Shown: in pieces, positions 33,554 to 41,843 of the stretch
Layout: each line of letters begins with the position of its first letter
Numbering within the stretch: the first letter of the stretch is position 1
Assembly: GCA_902591485.1 (NCBI GenBank)
Contig: CACJAV010000009.1
Coordinates: forward strand, 1 to 53,025
Origin: an uncultured Alphaproteobacteria bacterium
GTDB lineage: Bacteria > Pseudomonadota > Alphaproteobacteria > HIMB59 > GCA-002718135
Length of the DNA stretch: 53,025 nucleotides
Direction: 5' to 3'
The notes under the pieces: model-generated
The model's input: the letters and a program-made list of their open reading frames with translations, nothing else
The model's database searches: none
Told to the model about the DNA's origin: nothing
Translations under genes and position numbers: made by a program

Positions 33554-33701
33554 TTAGTCGGATTGTAACTCAATTTCTTTGCTTCGGAGGAACGCCTAGA
33601 AATGTTTTTCATCTTACCCGCCGTTTGATGATTATAGAGTTTTCTTTGCTAGAGAAGTGTCTGCCAAGGTACGAGCTAGATAGAGACAGTCCGACTTTTT
33701 T
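33554..33701 (+). ncRNA. Candidate structured small RNA, class unknown (6S-like topology)
   Basis: This stretch has no ORF and is more GC-balanced than its flanks. Its ends pair as a 10-base terminal stem: GTCGGATTGT at 33557-33566 with ACAGTCCGAC at 33686-33695 (one G-U pair). The 3' arm is followed at once by six T's, as in an intrinsic terminator. Inside, short hairpins can form: ATTTCT with AGAAAT, TCATC with GATGA, and a TTCT/AGAA pair. A -10 box lies at the right distance upstream. The length of about 145 bases and the long closing stem recall 6S RNA, but I do not see conserved 6S, SRP, tmRNA or RNase P motifs. The T-run touches the stop of the convergent hydrolase gene. Confidence 0.55.
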
Positions 33702-34689
33702 ATTTTAAATTTTCAATGAAAAATTTTTGCATCTTATCAGCATAGATTTCTGGATACTTAAACATAGCATCAACATGGTAAGAGTCTTCTGCCAACCAAA
33801 AACTTGCTTTAATATTATTTTTTTTTGTAAAGCTTTTAAAATATTCAAAATGGCTGACAAACATCCTTTCATCTTTATCGCCATGTGTAAAAAAATAAGA
33901 TTGATCATTTGATAATTTGTTTACTGGGTTTAAGTCTGATGGATCAACGCCAGATAATCTCTGTCCAACAAAACTAACTACCGGTCCAAATTCAATTGAT
34001 AGTCCATATCTTCCTATCTCATCCTTTAGTACCATATTAAATTCAGCAAGAGTGCTGTCAGCCCATATTGCTTTAATTGCAGGCTCTTCATATGCCGCAA
34101 ATATAGCAGGTACAGCACCCAAAGATATTCCATGGAGACCAATTTTATTACTCTTAAAACCTATATGCTTCAAATAATCGAAAGCTCCAAGGATATCATT
34201 GTAAGATTTTAATCCCAAATCTTCATATGCGCTCACAATATCACTTTGGCCATAATTTCTGAGATCTATGGTCAATACGTTAATACCACGCTTTATTAAT
34301 AAACTTGCAATCAGGTTCGACTCTGGTTTGCATTTACCATTTGGAAAAATACCATGAATAACAATTACGACAGGTGCATCTTTATAGTAATTAAATAACC
34401 AACCATTAATTTTAATATCTTTCTCTCTTGATGAAAAGTAAACATTCTTCCATTCTTCAAGATGATAATCTGTTGATGGAAAATTTAATCTCAATCTTTG
34501 TCTTGTTAAATTTTTGTATTCATTGGCATCTAATGCAGTATCCCAAGTATTGGGTTTTGAATTTTGATGCAATCCACATGTATGATCAATTTTTAAAATA
34601 CTATAAGCAACATAATAACCTGCAGACACATACAAAAATGCTCCAAGCAGTAAAATTGAAGTCAATGATATTAATATTTTTTTTCTCAT
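33700..34689 (-). CDS. Membrane-anchored alpha/beta hydrolase
   Basis: 329 residues. An N-terminal hydrophobic segment (about 5-27) is a signal anchor or signal peptide, so the catalytic domain is probably periplasmic. The alpha/beta hydrolase core shows HGIFPNG (oxyanion-hole region), the nucleophile elbow GISLG with the serine, an acid in HGDKDERM and a histidine in DSYHVDAM, which completes the triad. The layout resembles the YqkD/Bem46 type of membrane-linked hydrolases. The substrate is unknown. The start overlaps zapE by ATGA, making it the last gene of a six-gene coupled operon. Confidence 0.88.
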   Translation of the reverse strand: MRKKILISLTSILLLGAFLYVSAGYYVAYSILKIDHTCGLHQNSKPNTWDTALDANEYKNLTRQRLRLNFPSTDYHLEEWKNVYFSSREKDIKINGWLFNYYKDAPVVIVIHGIFPNGKCKPESNLIASLLIKRGINVLTIDLRNYGQSDIVSAYEDLGLKSYNDILGAFDYLKHIGFKSNKIGLHGISLGAVPAIFAAYEEPAIKAIWADSTLAEFNMVLKDEIGRYGLSIEFGPVVSFVGQRLSGVDPSDLNPVNKLSNDQSYFFTHGDKDERMFVSHFEYFKSFTKKNNIKASFWLAEDSYHVDAMFKYPEIYADKMQKFFIENLK

Positions 34690-35723
34690 ACAGTTTGGAC
34701 TATTGTCATTTCATATAATCTACTTGCGGTTCTCTCAAATTCTTTTGATAAATTATTTATCTGACATATCGAAGCAATTGGGCTTTCAGCAAGCAAGACT
34801 ACTGAACACTGATTATCATAAAGCATATCTATTAAACTAATAAACCTTCTGCATTGATCGGAATAATCAGTAGTCATTTTTGGAACATTCTCAATAAAAA
34901 TGAGTCTGAATTCTTTTGCTATTCGTGCATAATCTTCATGAGCAAGATTTGTATTGCAGATAAATTCAAAAGTGCAGTAGGCAACATTAGCAGAACAATT
35001 AGTAAATTCAATTTCTCTGCTGTTCACAGAAACTATCTTTGTTGTTAAATTACTAATATCCACAAGTCTTTCAAACAATAATTTAAATTCTTCCCGAGTA
35101 TCTTTATTTATTGGAGTAAAATATGTTTTTGATTGATTAAGTGTAAGTCTTCTATAATCTTTTTCACTATCTATCCTTATTACATCATAGTTTTCATTTA
35201 TGTGTTCAATAAAAGGTACAAAGTCTCCTCTTTGTAAACCATTTTTGTAGAGTGCGTCTGGTTTAAAGTTAGATGAAGTCATAACATAAATATTATTAAG
35301 TTCTAGAAGTTGAAAAATTTTTTTTATCAATAAAGCATCGACAATATTAAAAATATGCATTTCATCAATAAAAAGAATTCTTATATTTTGAGAAATATTT
35401 TTTATAAATGCTTCCAAATTCTTTTCTTTATCATTGCTAGAATTTATTTTAGCATGAACATCATTCATTAAATTATTAAAATGTATTTTCTTGCCAACTT
35501 TAGTATACTGAGAAAATAAGTTTAGAATAAATGTTTTTCCTGAACCAACTGTTCCATGAATATAAACGCCAAGTTTTTTTCTTTTTGAAAAAAAAAGATT
35601 ATTTTGGTTATACTGATCCCAACTTAATGAAAGCTTGTGAAGAAGATTTATTTGATTTTCATCTCTTTTAATAAAATTATTTTTTTCAAAACCTTCATAG
35701 TGATCAATTACTGAAAAACTCAT
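34686..35723 (-). CDS. zapE: Cell division protein ZapE (AFG1-like ATPase)
   Basis: 345 residues from the ATG at 35723; an in-frame TTG one codon upstream is less likely because the ATG overlaps the preceding stop as TGATG. Walker A is GTVGSGKT, Walker B is ILFIDEMHI, and the downstream MTSSNFKPDALYKNGLQR segment is highly characteristic of ZapE/AFG1. ZapE is a Z-ring-associated ATPase in E. coli, and AFG1 relatives act in respiratory complex quality control. In many Alphaproteobacteria zapE lies beside mdh; here it is about 5 kb away on the other side of sdh. Confidence 0.93.
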   Translation of the reverse strand: MSFSVIDHYEGFEKNNFIKRDENQINLLHKLSLSWDQYNQNNLFFSKRKKLGVYIHGTVGSGKTFILNLFSQYTKVGKKIHFNNLMNDVHAKINSSNDKEKNLEAFIKNISQNIRILFIDEMHIFNIVDALLIKKIFQLLELNNIYVMTSSNFKPDALYKNGLQRGDFVPFIEHINENYDVIRIDSEKDYRRLTLNQSKTYFTPINKDTREEFKLLFERLVDISNLTTKIVSVNSREIEFTNCSANVAYCTFEFICNTNLAHEDYARIAKEFRLIFIENVPKMTTDYSDQCRRFISLIDMLYDNQCSVVLLAESPIASICQINNLSKEFERTASRLYEMTIVQTV

Positions 35724-35863
35724 CAATTCTTGCCCAGGAATTTTTTTAAATTTTTTAAAGTTTCAATTTCAGATAGCGATATTGTTCCATCTTTTTGCTT
35801 TTTCAATAAACGTTTAAATTCTGACATTAAGAATTTAATGCTTTCTGTTACTTTTTCAGTCAT
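35723..35863 (-). CDS. 46-residue hypothetical protein between an MFS gene and zapE
   Basis: A short ORF that fits exactly between its neighbours: its ATG overlaps the MFS stop (ATGA at 35860-35863) and its TGA overlaps the zapE ATG (TGATG at 35721-35725). The predicted peptide begins MTEKVTESIKFL and ends KKFLGKN; it has ten lysines and five glutamates, no cysteine and no membrane segment, and looks like two helices separated by a DGTIS turn. Coupling on both sides is the main evidence that it is translated. No family is recognised. Without it there would be a 137-base hole in an otherwise gapless operon. Confidence 0.7.
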   Translation of the reverse strand: MTEKVTESIKFLMSEFKRLLKKQKDGTISLSEIETLKNLKKFLGKN

Positions 35864-37053
35864 GGAAGTTTATTGTAAATAGGAAGAAGGGTTGAGACAA
35901 TTATAATAGATATACTAATTGTTGCTATAGTTGTAATTCCAAAACCCCAATCAATTATATAACCAAAAACTAAGGGGGAAAGAGCACTAGCAAATACTGC
36001 CCCTGCATGTAACAATGCCTTAACAGTTCCTAAACTTTTCACTCCATATACTTCTGCCCATAGAGAGCCAATAAAAGGTGTCGAGATGCCCATGTTAAAA
36101 CCGTATAGACTCATGTAAATGATTAAAAAAAACACACTATCAAAAAAAACTAAGACAATCACTGATAATAATAATGGAGCAAGAACTGTGATAGCAGTTT
36201 TTTTGGTATCGAATTTATCTATTAAAGGCCCCCCAATTAATAGTCCTATTATAGAAAAAAAACCAAGCAAAATATATCCATTTCCTAGCATTTCCAATGA
36301 CCAACCTTTTTGATCAAAAATATATATCTGATGGAACATCAAGCCTGTAGATATAAATGGTGCCGCTATAGACAAAGGTAGATAAATATAAAATTTTTTA
36401 TCTTTAATTATATCTCTAGTGCGAAGCTTAATATTTAAAGAATCATCCAAAAGGGTTTTATCAAATTTGCTATGTCTTATTTTTTGATCAGATAATGCTA
36501 AGAATATAAAAGGAATAAAAAAAATAATTGAAACGGATGCATAAATCCAAAGTTGATTCATTTCTAAATTTTTAAACAAATTTATCGAGACATAAGGTAG
36601 GAACATAACACCCGTCATTCCTCCAAGAGTTGCTACAGATAACGCCTTTCCTCTATCTTTTCCAAAGTAGCGAGCCATAGTGGTCTCACCTGCATGAGTC
36701 ATTGCCCCTTGTCCAAAAAATCGAAGCATAAAAATAACAAAGAAAAGAAAAATTATATTATTTAAAAGTATTACCATTCCAATGCATGCTAACAAAAGCC
36801 CAAAAGAAACGATGAAAGAATAAAATCGTAAATCAATGTAATCAATTAATTTTGCAAAACTGATAAGAATAAATGAACTTAGTAAAGTTGAAACAGCATA
36901 CACAAGACCAAATTCTCCATCAGAAAGATTATAAAATGCTCTTATCTCACTATTAAAGAGAGATATGAAAAAGGTTTGACCATAACTTGCAAAAAAAACT
37001 ATTAAAAAACCATAAATTAGTAGTTTTGGATCATAAAATAAAAAACGTTTCAT
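35860..37053 (-). CDS. MFS transporter
   Basis: 397 residues with about 12 membrane segments. Helix 1 includes SYGQTFFISLF and the loop between helices 2 and 3 has the weak motif AKLIDYIDLRF; the matching loop in the second half is GGPLIDKFDTKK. FFGQGAMTHAGETTMARYFG lies in helices 4-5. It resembles the monocarboxylate/oxalate-type MFS group, but no substrate can be named. The start follows the 67-aa gene with no gap, and the stop overlaps the 46-aa gene. Confidence 0.9.
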   Translation of the reverse strand: MKRFLFYDPKLLIYGFLIVFFASYGQTFFISLFNSEIRAFYNLSDGEFGLVYAVSTLLSSFILISFAKLIDYIDLRFYSFIVSFGLLLACIGMVILLNNIIFLFFVIFMLRFFGQGAMTHAGETTMARYFGKDRGKALSVATLGGMTGVMFLPYVSINLFKNLEMNQLWIYASVSIIFFIPFIFLALSDQKIRHSKFDKTLLDDSLNIKLRTRDIIKDKKFYIYLPLSIAAPFISTGLMFHQIYIFDQKGWSLEMLGNGYILLGFFSIIGLLIGGPLIDKFDTKKTAITVLAPLLLSVIVLVFFDSVFFLIIYMSLYGFNMGISTPFIGSLWAEVYGVKSLGTVKALLHAGAVFASALSPLVFGYIIDWGFGITTIATISISIIIVSTLLPIYNKLP

Positions 37054-37257
37054 TTAATTAATTTTAATAAGATTGAGAAAAATTTGATTTTTATTTACAA
37101 TCAATTTCACACTAAATTTTTTACATAGATTAATAAGTTTTTGCTTCTGTGGAAGATTAACCGTTTTAAAATGAACATTATCATGTCCAAACAAAGAGCC
37201 TTGGCCCATACTTTCAAAATATTTTTTTTGAATACTTAATTTTCTTCTTATTGGCAT
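37054..37257 (-). CDS. 67-residue basic hypothetical protein
   Basis: Its ATG overlaps the uracil-DNA glycosylase stop (TAATG) and its TAA is immediately followed by the MFS ATG, so it sits in the coupled operon. The protein is basic, starts MPIRRKLSIQKKYF and contains GQGSLFGHDN in the middle. It has no membrane segment, cysteine pair or known motif that I recognise. The exact fit between two real genes makes it likely to be translated. Confidence 0.68.
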   Translation of the reverse strand: MPIRRKLSIQKKYFESMGQGSLFGHDNVHFKTVNLPQKQKLINLCKKFSVKLIVNKNQIFLNLIKIN

Positions 37258-37934
37258 TATCGATTCATTACTTTTTTTACTGTGTTTAATAATAAAATCA
37301 TTTTTTTTTCATTAATTCTGCCAGTATTCACATTTCTTGGACTGGGATGATAAGAGCCGATAAGAATTTTTTTATCTGGTAAATTATATTTTGTTCCATG
37401 CTGAAAAATGAAATCTTTTCTTTTAATATTATAATCTTGCATATAAAAATTCAAACAAGCGTCAAATGCAATTTTACCTAGAGCAACTATTGTGTTTATT
37501 TTTGATAAATAACTTATTTCGTCTTTAAAAAATTTAAAACATGTTTTGAGCTCATCAGGCTTTGGCTTATCTTCAGGTGGTACACATTTTAATGCAGTTG
37601 TTAAATAGAGATTTTTAAGTTGTAAGCCGTCATCTCTTGAAATAGAAATACTCTGATTAGCAAAGCCTGACTTATGAAGACACTTGAAAAGAAAATCTGC
37701 AGATTTATCTCCAGTGAATACTCTACCAGTTCTATTCCCGCCGTGCGCTGCAGGAGCAAGACCTATCATAAGTAACTGTGCTTTAGAATCTCCATATCCA
37801 GTAATTGGTTTTCCCCAATAATTTTGATCAATATACTGACGTCTTTTTTCAGTAGCAATTTTTTCTCTAAAATTTACCAATCTATCACACTGTCGGCACT
37901 TAGAGATTTTGTTGTTCAATTTAATTAATGTCAT
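37257..37934 (-). CDS. Uracil-DNA glycosylase, family 5 (UdgB-like)
   Basis: 225 residues. Four cysteines that fit a [4Fe-4S] site are C13, C16, C117 and C132. The active-site motif GLAPAAHGGNRTGR (58-71) is the family 5 form, distinct from the GExPG motif of family 4, and the HPSPRN motif is at 196-201. It removes uracil and other deaminated bases from DNA. It is the first gene of the minus-strand operon and is divergent from the DUF924 gene across 31 bases, so the two promoters must be very close. Confidence 0.93.
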   Translation of the reverse strand: MTLIKLNNKISKCRQCDRLVNFREKIATEKRRQYIDQNYWGKPITGYGDSKAQLLMIGLAPAAHGGNRTGRVFTGDKSADFLFKCLHKSGFANQSISISRDDGLQLKNLYLTTALKCVPPEDKPKPDELKTCFKFFKDEISYLSKINTIVALGKIAFDACLNFYMQDYNIKRKDFIFQHGTKYNLPDKKILIGSYHPSPRNVNTGRINEKKMILLLNTVKKVMNR

Positions 37935-37965
37935 GAAGATAAATCTTCTATATTATAGCTAACCA

Positions 37966-38526
37966 GTGAATGAAAGAGCAAAAGCAATATTAGATTTTTG
38001 GTTTGTTCAATCAGGAATGGATGACTGGTTCAAAAAAGATAGTAAATTTGACGCTAAAATTAAAAAGTTCTTTTTAAAAGATTTAGAAAATGCAATTAAT
38101 AATGAGTATGAGGAATGGCAAGATGTATCTGAAGAATGTGTAGCTCTTGTTATATTGCTAGATCAATTCTCAAGAAATCTTTATAGAGATAGTCCAAAAG
38201 CTTTTGAGCAAGACCATAAAACAAGATTAATTGTTAATGAGGGAGTTGACAGAGGATATTTAGAAGAACTAAATCAAACAAAAATACATTTTTTTCTAAT
38301 GCCACTCATTCATAGCGAAGATCTTAGTGATCATGTTTTTGGTCATAATCTTATAGATGCATATTTAAAAACTTTTGAACACTATGATAAAATAAAAAAG
38401 GCATGGAATCATCATACTGTTCCAATTAAAAAATTTGGAAGATATCCTCATAGAAATCATATTCTAAATCGCAAATCTACTATCGAAGAAAAAGAATTCT
38501 TAGAACAACCTAATAGCTCTTGGTAA
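37966..38526 (+). CDS. DUF924 family protein
   Basis: 186 residues matching DUF924: AILDFWF at the start, ILLDQFSRNLYRD in the middle, a FFLMPLIHSE segment, and FGRYPHRN near the end. The fold is an alpha-helical TPR-like bundle and the function is unknown. It starts at GTG 37966; the ATG four bases later is out of frame. The tRNA-Arg gene follows after 46 bases. Confidence 0.92.
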   Translation: MNERAKAILDFWFVQSGMDDWFKKDSKFDAKIKKFFLKDLENAINNEYEEWQDVSEECVALVILLDQFSRNLYRDSPKAFEQDHKTRLIVNEGVDRGYLEELNQTKIHFFLMPLIHSEDLSDHVFGHNLIDAYLKTFEHYDKIKKAWNHHTVPIKKFGRYPHRNHILNRKSTIEEKEFLEQPNSSW

Positions 38527-38572
38527 CGTTCAAATATTTATTTTAAAAATTAATAATATATAATATTAAAAT

Positions 38573-38647
38573 GGTCTCGTGGTGAAATGGATATCACACG
38601 TGTCTTCGGAACATGGATTTGGGGTTCGAGTCCCTACGAGACCACCA
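38573..38647 (+). tRNA. tRNA-Arg (anticodon TCG)
   Basis: 75 bases including an encoded CCA. The acceptor stem GGTCTCG pairs with CGAGACC, the D stem GTGA with TCAC, and the anticodon stem CGTGT with ACATG. The anticodon loop CTTCGGA gives anticodon TCG at 38606-38608 (reads CGA and probably other CGN codons). The T-arm has the TTCGAGT loop. A TATAAT at 38559-38564 would put a transcription start two or three bases before the gene, so it may have its own promoter. Confidence 0.96.
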
Positions 38648-38654
38648 GTAAAAT

Positions 38655-39083
38655 ATGAGTAAAGCAACATTCAGGAAATTTAAAAAAAGTGACACAGAAG
38701 CAATTATTAAACTATGGAAAAAATGCAAACTCTTAGTTCCGTGGAATGATCCTTATAAAGATATAAATAGGAAATTATCTATAAAAGATAATTTATTTAT
38801 AATTGGTGAAATGAATAAACATATAATTGCATCTGCAATGGCGGGTTATGATGGTCACAGAGGATATATTTATTATTTAGCAGTTCTTCCAGAATATCAA
38901 AAAAAAGGAATAGGTTCTTCACTATTATCAATTGTAGAAAAAAAACTTTTACAATTAGGTTGTCCAAAAATAAATTTATTTGTAAGAAACACCAATATAA
39001 GAGTTAAGGCTTTTTATAAAATGAATGATTATGAAATTCAGGACTCACAAATTTATGGCAAAAGATTAATAGAGGATAATTAG
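38655..39083 (+). CDS. GNAT acetyltransferase (YpeA-like)
   Basis: 142 residues, the length of E. coli YpeA. The acetyl-CoA motif A is YLAVLPEYQKKGIGSSLL (QKKGIG in place of QxxGxG/A), followed by NLFVRNTNIRVKAFYKMNDY, the typical motif B. The acceptor is unknown. It starts 7 bases after the tRNA CCA end, so it may be read from the tRNA promoter or have none of its own. Its stop overlaps the convergent asd end by four bases. Confidence 0.9.
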   Translation: MSKATFRKFKKSDTEAIIKLWKKCKLLVPWNDPYKDINRKLSIKDNLFIIGEMNKHIIASAMAGYDGHRGYIYYLAVLPEYQKKGIGSSLLSIVEKKLLQLGCPKINLFVRNTNIRVKAFYKMNDYEIQDSQIYGKRLIEDN

Positions 39084-40123
39084 ATTTTTAGAAAACTTGA
39101 GTACCTTGAAATAACTAACTCTGCTATTTGAACAGCATTTAAAGCCGCGCCTTTTCTTAAATTATCGGCTACAACCCAGATATTTAAACCATTGTCCACG
39201 GAAGTATCATTTCTAATTCTGCTAACATACACTTTATCTTCACCAGCAGCTTCAATAGGGGTAACATAACCTTCATCTTTTCTAAAATCTATTACAGATA
39301 CTCCATCGAACTCTTTTAGAAGTTTTGAAGCTTCTTGATCGCTTAATGGTGAGTCGAACTCAACATTTATTGACTCTGCATGGCTAATAAAAACAGGAAC
39401 TCTTACACATGTTGCAGACACTTTAATTCCTTCATCCAGTATTTTTTTTGTTTCATTAATCATTTTTTCTTCTTCTTTTGTATTCCCATTATCAACGAAA
39501 GTATCGATATGAGGAATAACATTAAAAGCTATTTGCTTTGTAAATTTATTTTTTTCAATATTTTTATTTGCGTATATATTTTGTGTTTGATTAAACAATT
39601 CATCCATTGCATCTTTACCTGCGCCAGATACTGATTGATAAGTTGATACTATAACTCTGTTAATAATTGCTTGATCATGAAGAGGTTTTAAAGCTACTAC
39701 CATCTGAATAGTTGAACAATTTGGATTTGCTATAATGTTACTTCGTTCTTCATTGTTAAAAAAATCTTCTAGGTCAGAAGCATTAACCTCAGGCACAATC
39801 AAAGGGACATCATTTTTCATTCTGAAATATGAGGTATTATCAATAACTAAACAGCCAGCTTTTGCTGCTTTCGGCGCATACTCTGCAGATATTTTTCCAC
39901 CTGGTGAAAATAATCCTAAATGAGCTTTTGAAAAATCAAATTCTGCCAAGTCTTCGACAATCAATTGTTCACCTCTAAATTCAATAGTCTGACCTTTAGA
40001 TCGCGAAGATGCTAATACAAACAATTGATCAACAGGAAAGTTTTTATCCTCTAAAATTTGAATAATCTCTCTTCCCACATTGCCTGTGGCTCCAGCAATA
40101 GCTACGTTATATTTAGTGCTCAT
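39080..40123 (-). CDS. asd: Aspartate-semialdehyde dehydrogenase
   Basis: 347 residues, normal. It shows the NADP motif GATGNVGREI, the catalytic cysteine in NPNCSTIQ, and SVSGAGKDAMDEL. It reduces aspartyl phosphate to aspartate semialdehyde, the branch point to lysine/diaminopimelate, threonine and methionine. It is the last gene of the ffh-to-asd run, four bases after leuB; the order leuB-asd is common in Alphaproteobacteria. DapF, further along the same amino-acid branch, is encoded 8 kb away on the other strand. Confidence 0.97.
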   Translation of the reverse strand: MSTKYNVAIAGATGNVGREIIQILEDKNFPVDQLFVLASSRSKGQTIEFRGEQLIVEDLAEFDFSKAHLGLFSPGGKISAEYAPKAAKAGCLVIDNTSYFRMKNDVPLIVPEVNASDLEDFFNNEERSNIIANPNCSTIQMVVALKPLHDQAIINRVIVSTYQSVSGAGKDAMDELFNQTQNIYANKNIEKNKFTKQIAFNVIPHIDTFVDNGNTKEEEKMINETKKILDEGIKVSATCVRVPVFISHAESINVEFDSPLSDQEASKLLKEFDGVSVIDFRKDEGYVTPIEAAGEDKVYVSRIRNDTSVDNGLNIWVVADNLRKGAALNAVQIAELVISRYSSFLKI

Positions 40124-40127
40124 TAGT

Positions 40128-41240
40128 TTAGTTGCCTGTTAATTTTTTTAATTCCTCAATTACAGCTTTACCCATATCTTGAGTTGATACGACTTTATTT
40201 GCTCCATCACTAATATCTGAAGTTCGCAGACCAAGAGAAAGAACAGATTGGACTGCTCTCTCAATTAAGTTACTATCCTCAATCATATTAAAACTATATT
40301 TCAGCATCATTGCGAAACTCATGATCATCGCCAGAGGATTTGCTTTACCTTGCCCCGCTATATCTGGAGCACTTCCATGAACAGGTTCATACATTGCAGA
40401 TCTTGACCCATTTTCTGATAATGGTCCTAATGAAGCTGAGGGTAGCATCCCAAGTGATCCGGTTAACATTGCTGCTATATCACTTAATAGATCACCAAAT
40501 AAATTGTCTGTTAAAATTACATCAAACTGTTTTGGATTTCTAACAAGCTGCATTGCACAGTTGTCAGCTAACATGTGATGTAAATCCATATCTTGAAATT
40601 CGTTTTGGTGAACATTTGAGACAATTTTTTTCCAAAACATTCCTGTTTCCATTACATTAGATTTTTCAACTGAAGTAACTTTATTATTTCTAAGTCTGGC
40701 TAAATCAAATGCTACACGTGTAATTCTTGAAACTTCTGAAGTAGTGTAACTTTGTGTATCAACAGCTTTTTCTTCACTATCATTTATCTTTGATATACCT
40801 CGTGGTTGGCCAAAATAAACTCCACTGGTCAATTCTCTTAAGATAAGAATATCTAGACCTTTAACAATATTTAGTTTTAAAGGAGATGAATCAGCAAGTG
40901 CATCAAAAACAACTGCTGGTCTTAAATTTGCGAATAAATCAAGTTCTTTTCTTAATCTTAGTAGTGCCGCCTCTGGACGTTTTTCTCTTTCAACATTATC
41001 CCATTTCGGACCACCAACCGCACCAAATAGGACTGCATCTGAGTCTAAAGCCTCTTGCATAGTTTCATCACTTATAGAATCTCCTTCTTTATCGTATGCA
41101 GTGCCACCAACAAGTCTCTGAGAAATATCAAATGACATAGACCGAGTTTTAGATAACCAATCTATTATATTTAAAACTTCGTGCATGACTTCATTGCCAA
41201 TCCCGTCTCCAGGCAAGACTAATATCTTTTTATTACTCAT
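40128..41240 (-). CDS. leuB: 3-isopropylmalate dehydrogenase
   Basis: 370 residues, normal. It has [10 protein letters not shown] at the N-terminus, substrate arginines in [16 protein letters not shown], the metal aspartates in [15 protein letters not shown] and the NAD loop [18 protein letters not shown]. It oxidises and decarboxylates 3-isopropylmalate in leucine synthesis. It begins directly after leuD. Confidence 0.98.
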   Translation of the reverse strand: MSNKKILVLPGDGIGNEVMHEVLNIIDWLSKTRSMSFDISQRLVGGTAYDKEGDSISDETMQEALDSDAVLFGAVGGPKWDNVEREKRPEAALLRLRKELDLFANLRPAVVFDALADSSPLKLNIVKGLDILILRELTSGVYFGQPRGISKINDSEEKAVDTQSYTTSEVSRITRVAFDLARLRNNKVTSVEKSNVMETGMFWKKIVSNVHQNEFQDMDLHHMLADNCAMQLVRNPKQFDVILTDNLFGDLLSDIAAMLTGSLGMLPSASLGPLSENGSRSAMYEPVHGSAPDIAGQGKANPLAMIMSFAMMLKYSFNMIEDSNLIERAVQSVLSLGLRTSDISDGANKVVSTQDMGKAVIEELKKLTGN

Positions 41241-41843
41241 TTAGATAATCCAAGAATGTGTGTTTTTTAAAGCTGCTTCATATTGATCAATTTTTTCTTT
41301 CTTTTGAAGAGTTAGACCAATATCATCCAAACCTTCAAGTAAACATTTTTTCCTGAACGGATCAATTTGAAACTCAATTGTATTTCCATCTTCTAGTATA
41401 ATTAGTTGATCTTTAAGATTTATAGTTAAATGTTTTTTTTGATTTGCTTGATCCATCAAAACATCGACTTTTTTTTGATCAAGACGAATTGGAAGAATTC
41501 CATTTTTAAAACAATTATTATAAAATATATCAGCAAAACTTGGAGCAATAATACATTTAAATCCAAAATCTAGGAGTGACCAGGGTGCATGCTCTCTACT
41601 TGATCCACAACCAAAATTATCTCCAGCGACTAAAATAGAAGCTTGTTTGTATGGATCCCAATTTAATACAAAATCATTTTTTATATTACCTTGCATGTCA
41701 TATCGAAGTTCATGAAAAAGATTTTTTCCAAGACCAGAGCGTTTAATTGTCTTTAAAAACTGTTTAGGAATAATCATATCAGTATCAACATTGATCATTG
41801 GTAAAGGAGCAGCGATACCTGTTAAAAGTTCAAATTTTTCCAT
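41241..41843 (-). CDS. leuD: 3-isopropylmalate dehydratase small subunit
   Basis: 200 residues, the length of proteobacterial LeuD. The swivelling-domain motif [13 protein letters not shown] is clear, as is [14 protein letters not shown]. With LeuC it isomerises 2-isopropylmalate to 3-isopropylmalate. The start overlaps the leuC stop by one base. Confidence 0.98.
   Translation of the reverse strand: MEKFELLTGIAAPLPMINVDTDMIIPKQFLKTIKRSGLGKNLFHELRYDMQGNIKNDFVLNWDPYKQASILVAGDNFGCGSSREHAPWSLLDFGFKCIIAPSFADIFYNNCFKNGILPIRLDQKKVDVLMDQANQKKHLTINLKDQLIILEDGNTIEFQIDPFRKKCLLEGLDDIGLTLQKKEKIDQYEAALKNTHSWII

Noticed and set aside
33392-33700. Replication origin
   Set aside because: Only two DnaA-like boxes and no known origin-linked genes (dnaA, hemE, parAB) are near.
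33554-33701. Riboswitch or leader of sdhC on the minus strand
   Set aside because: The -10 box and T-run are both on the plus strand in the correct order; on the minus strand the stem is followed by no terminator and lies more than 200 bases from sdhC.
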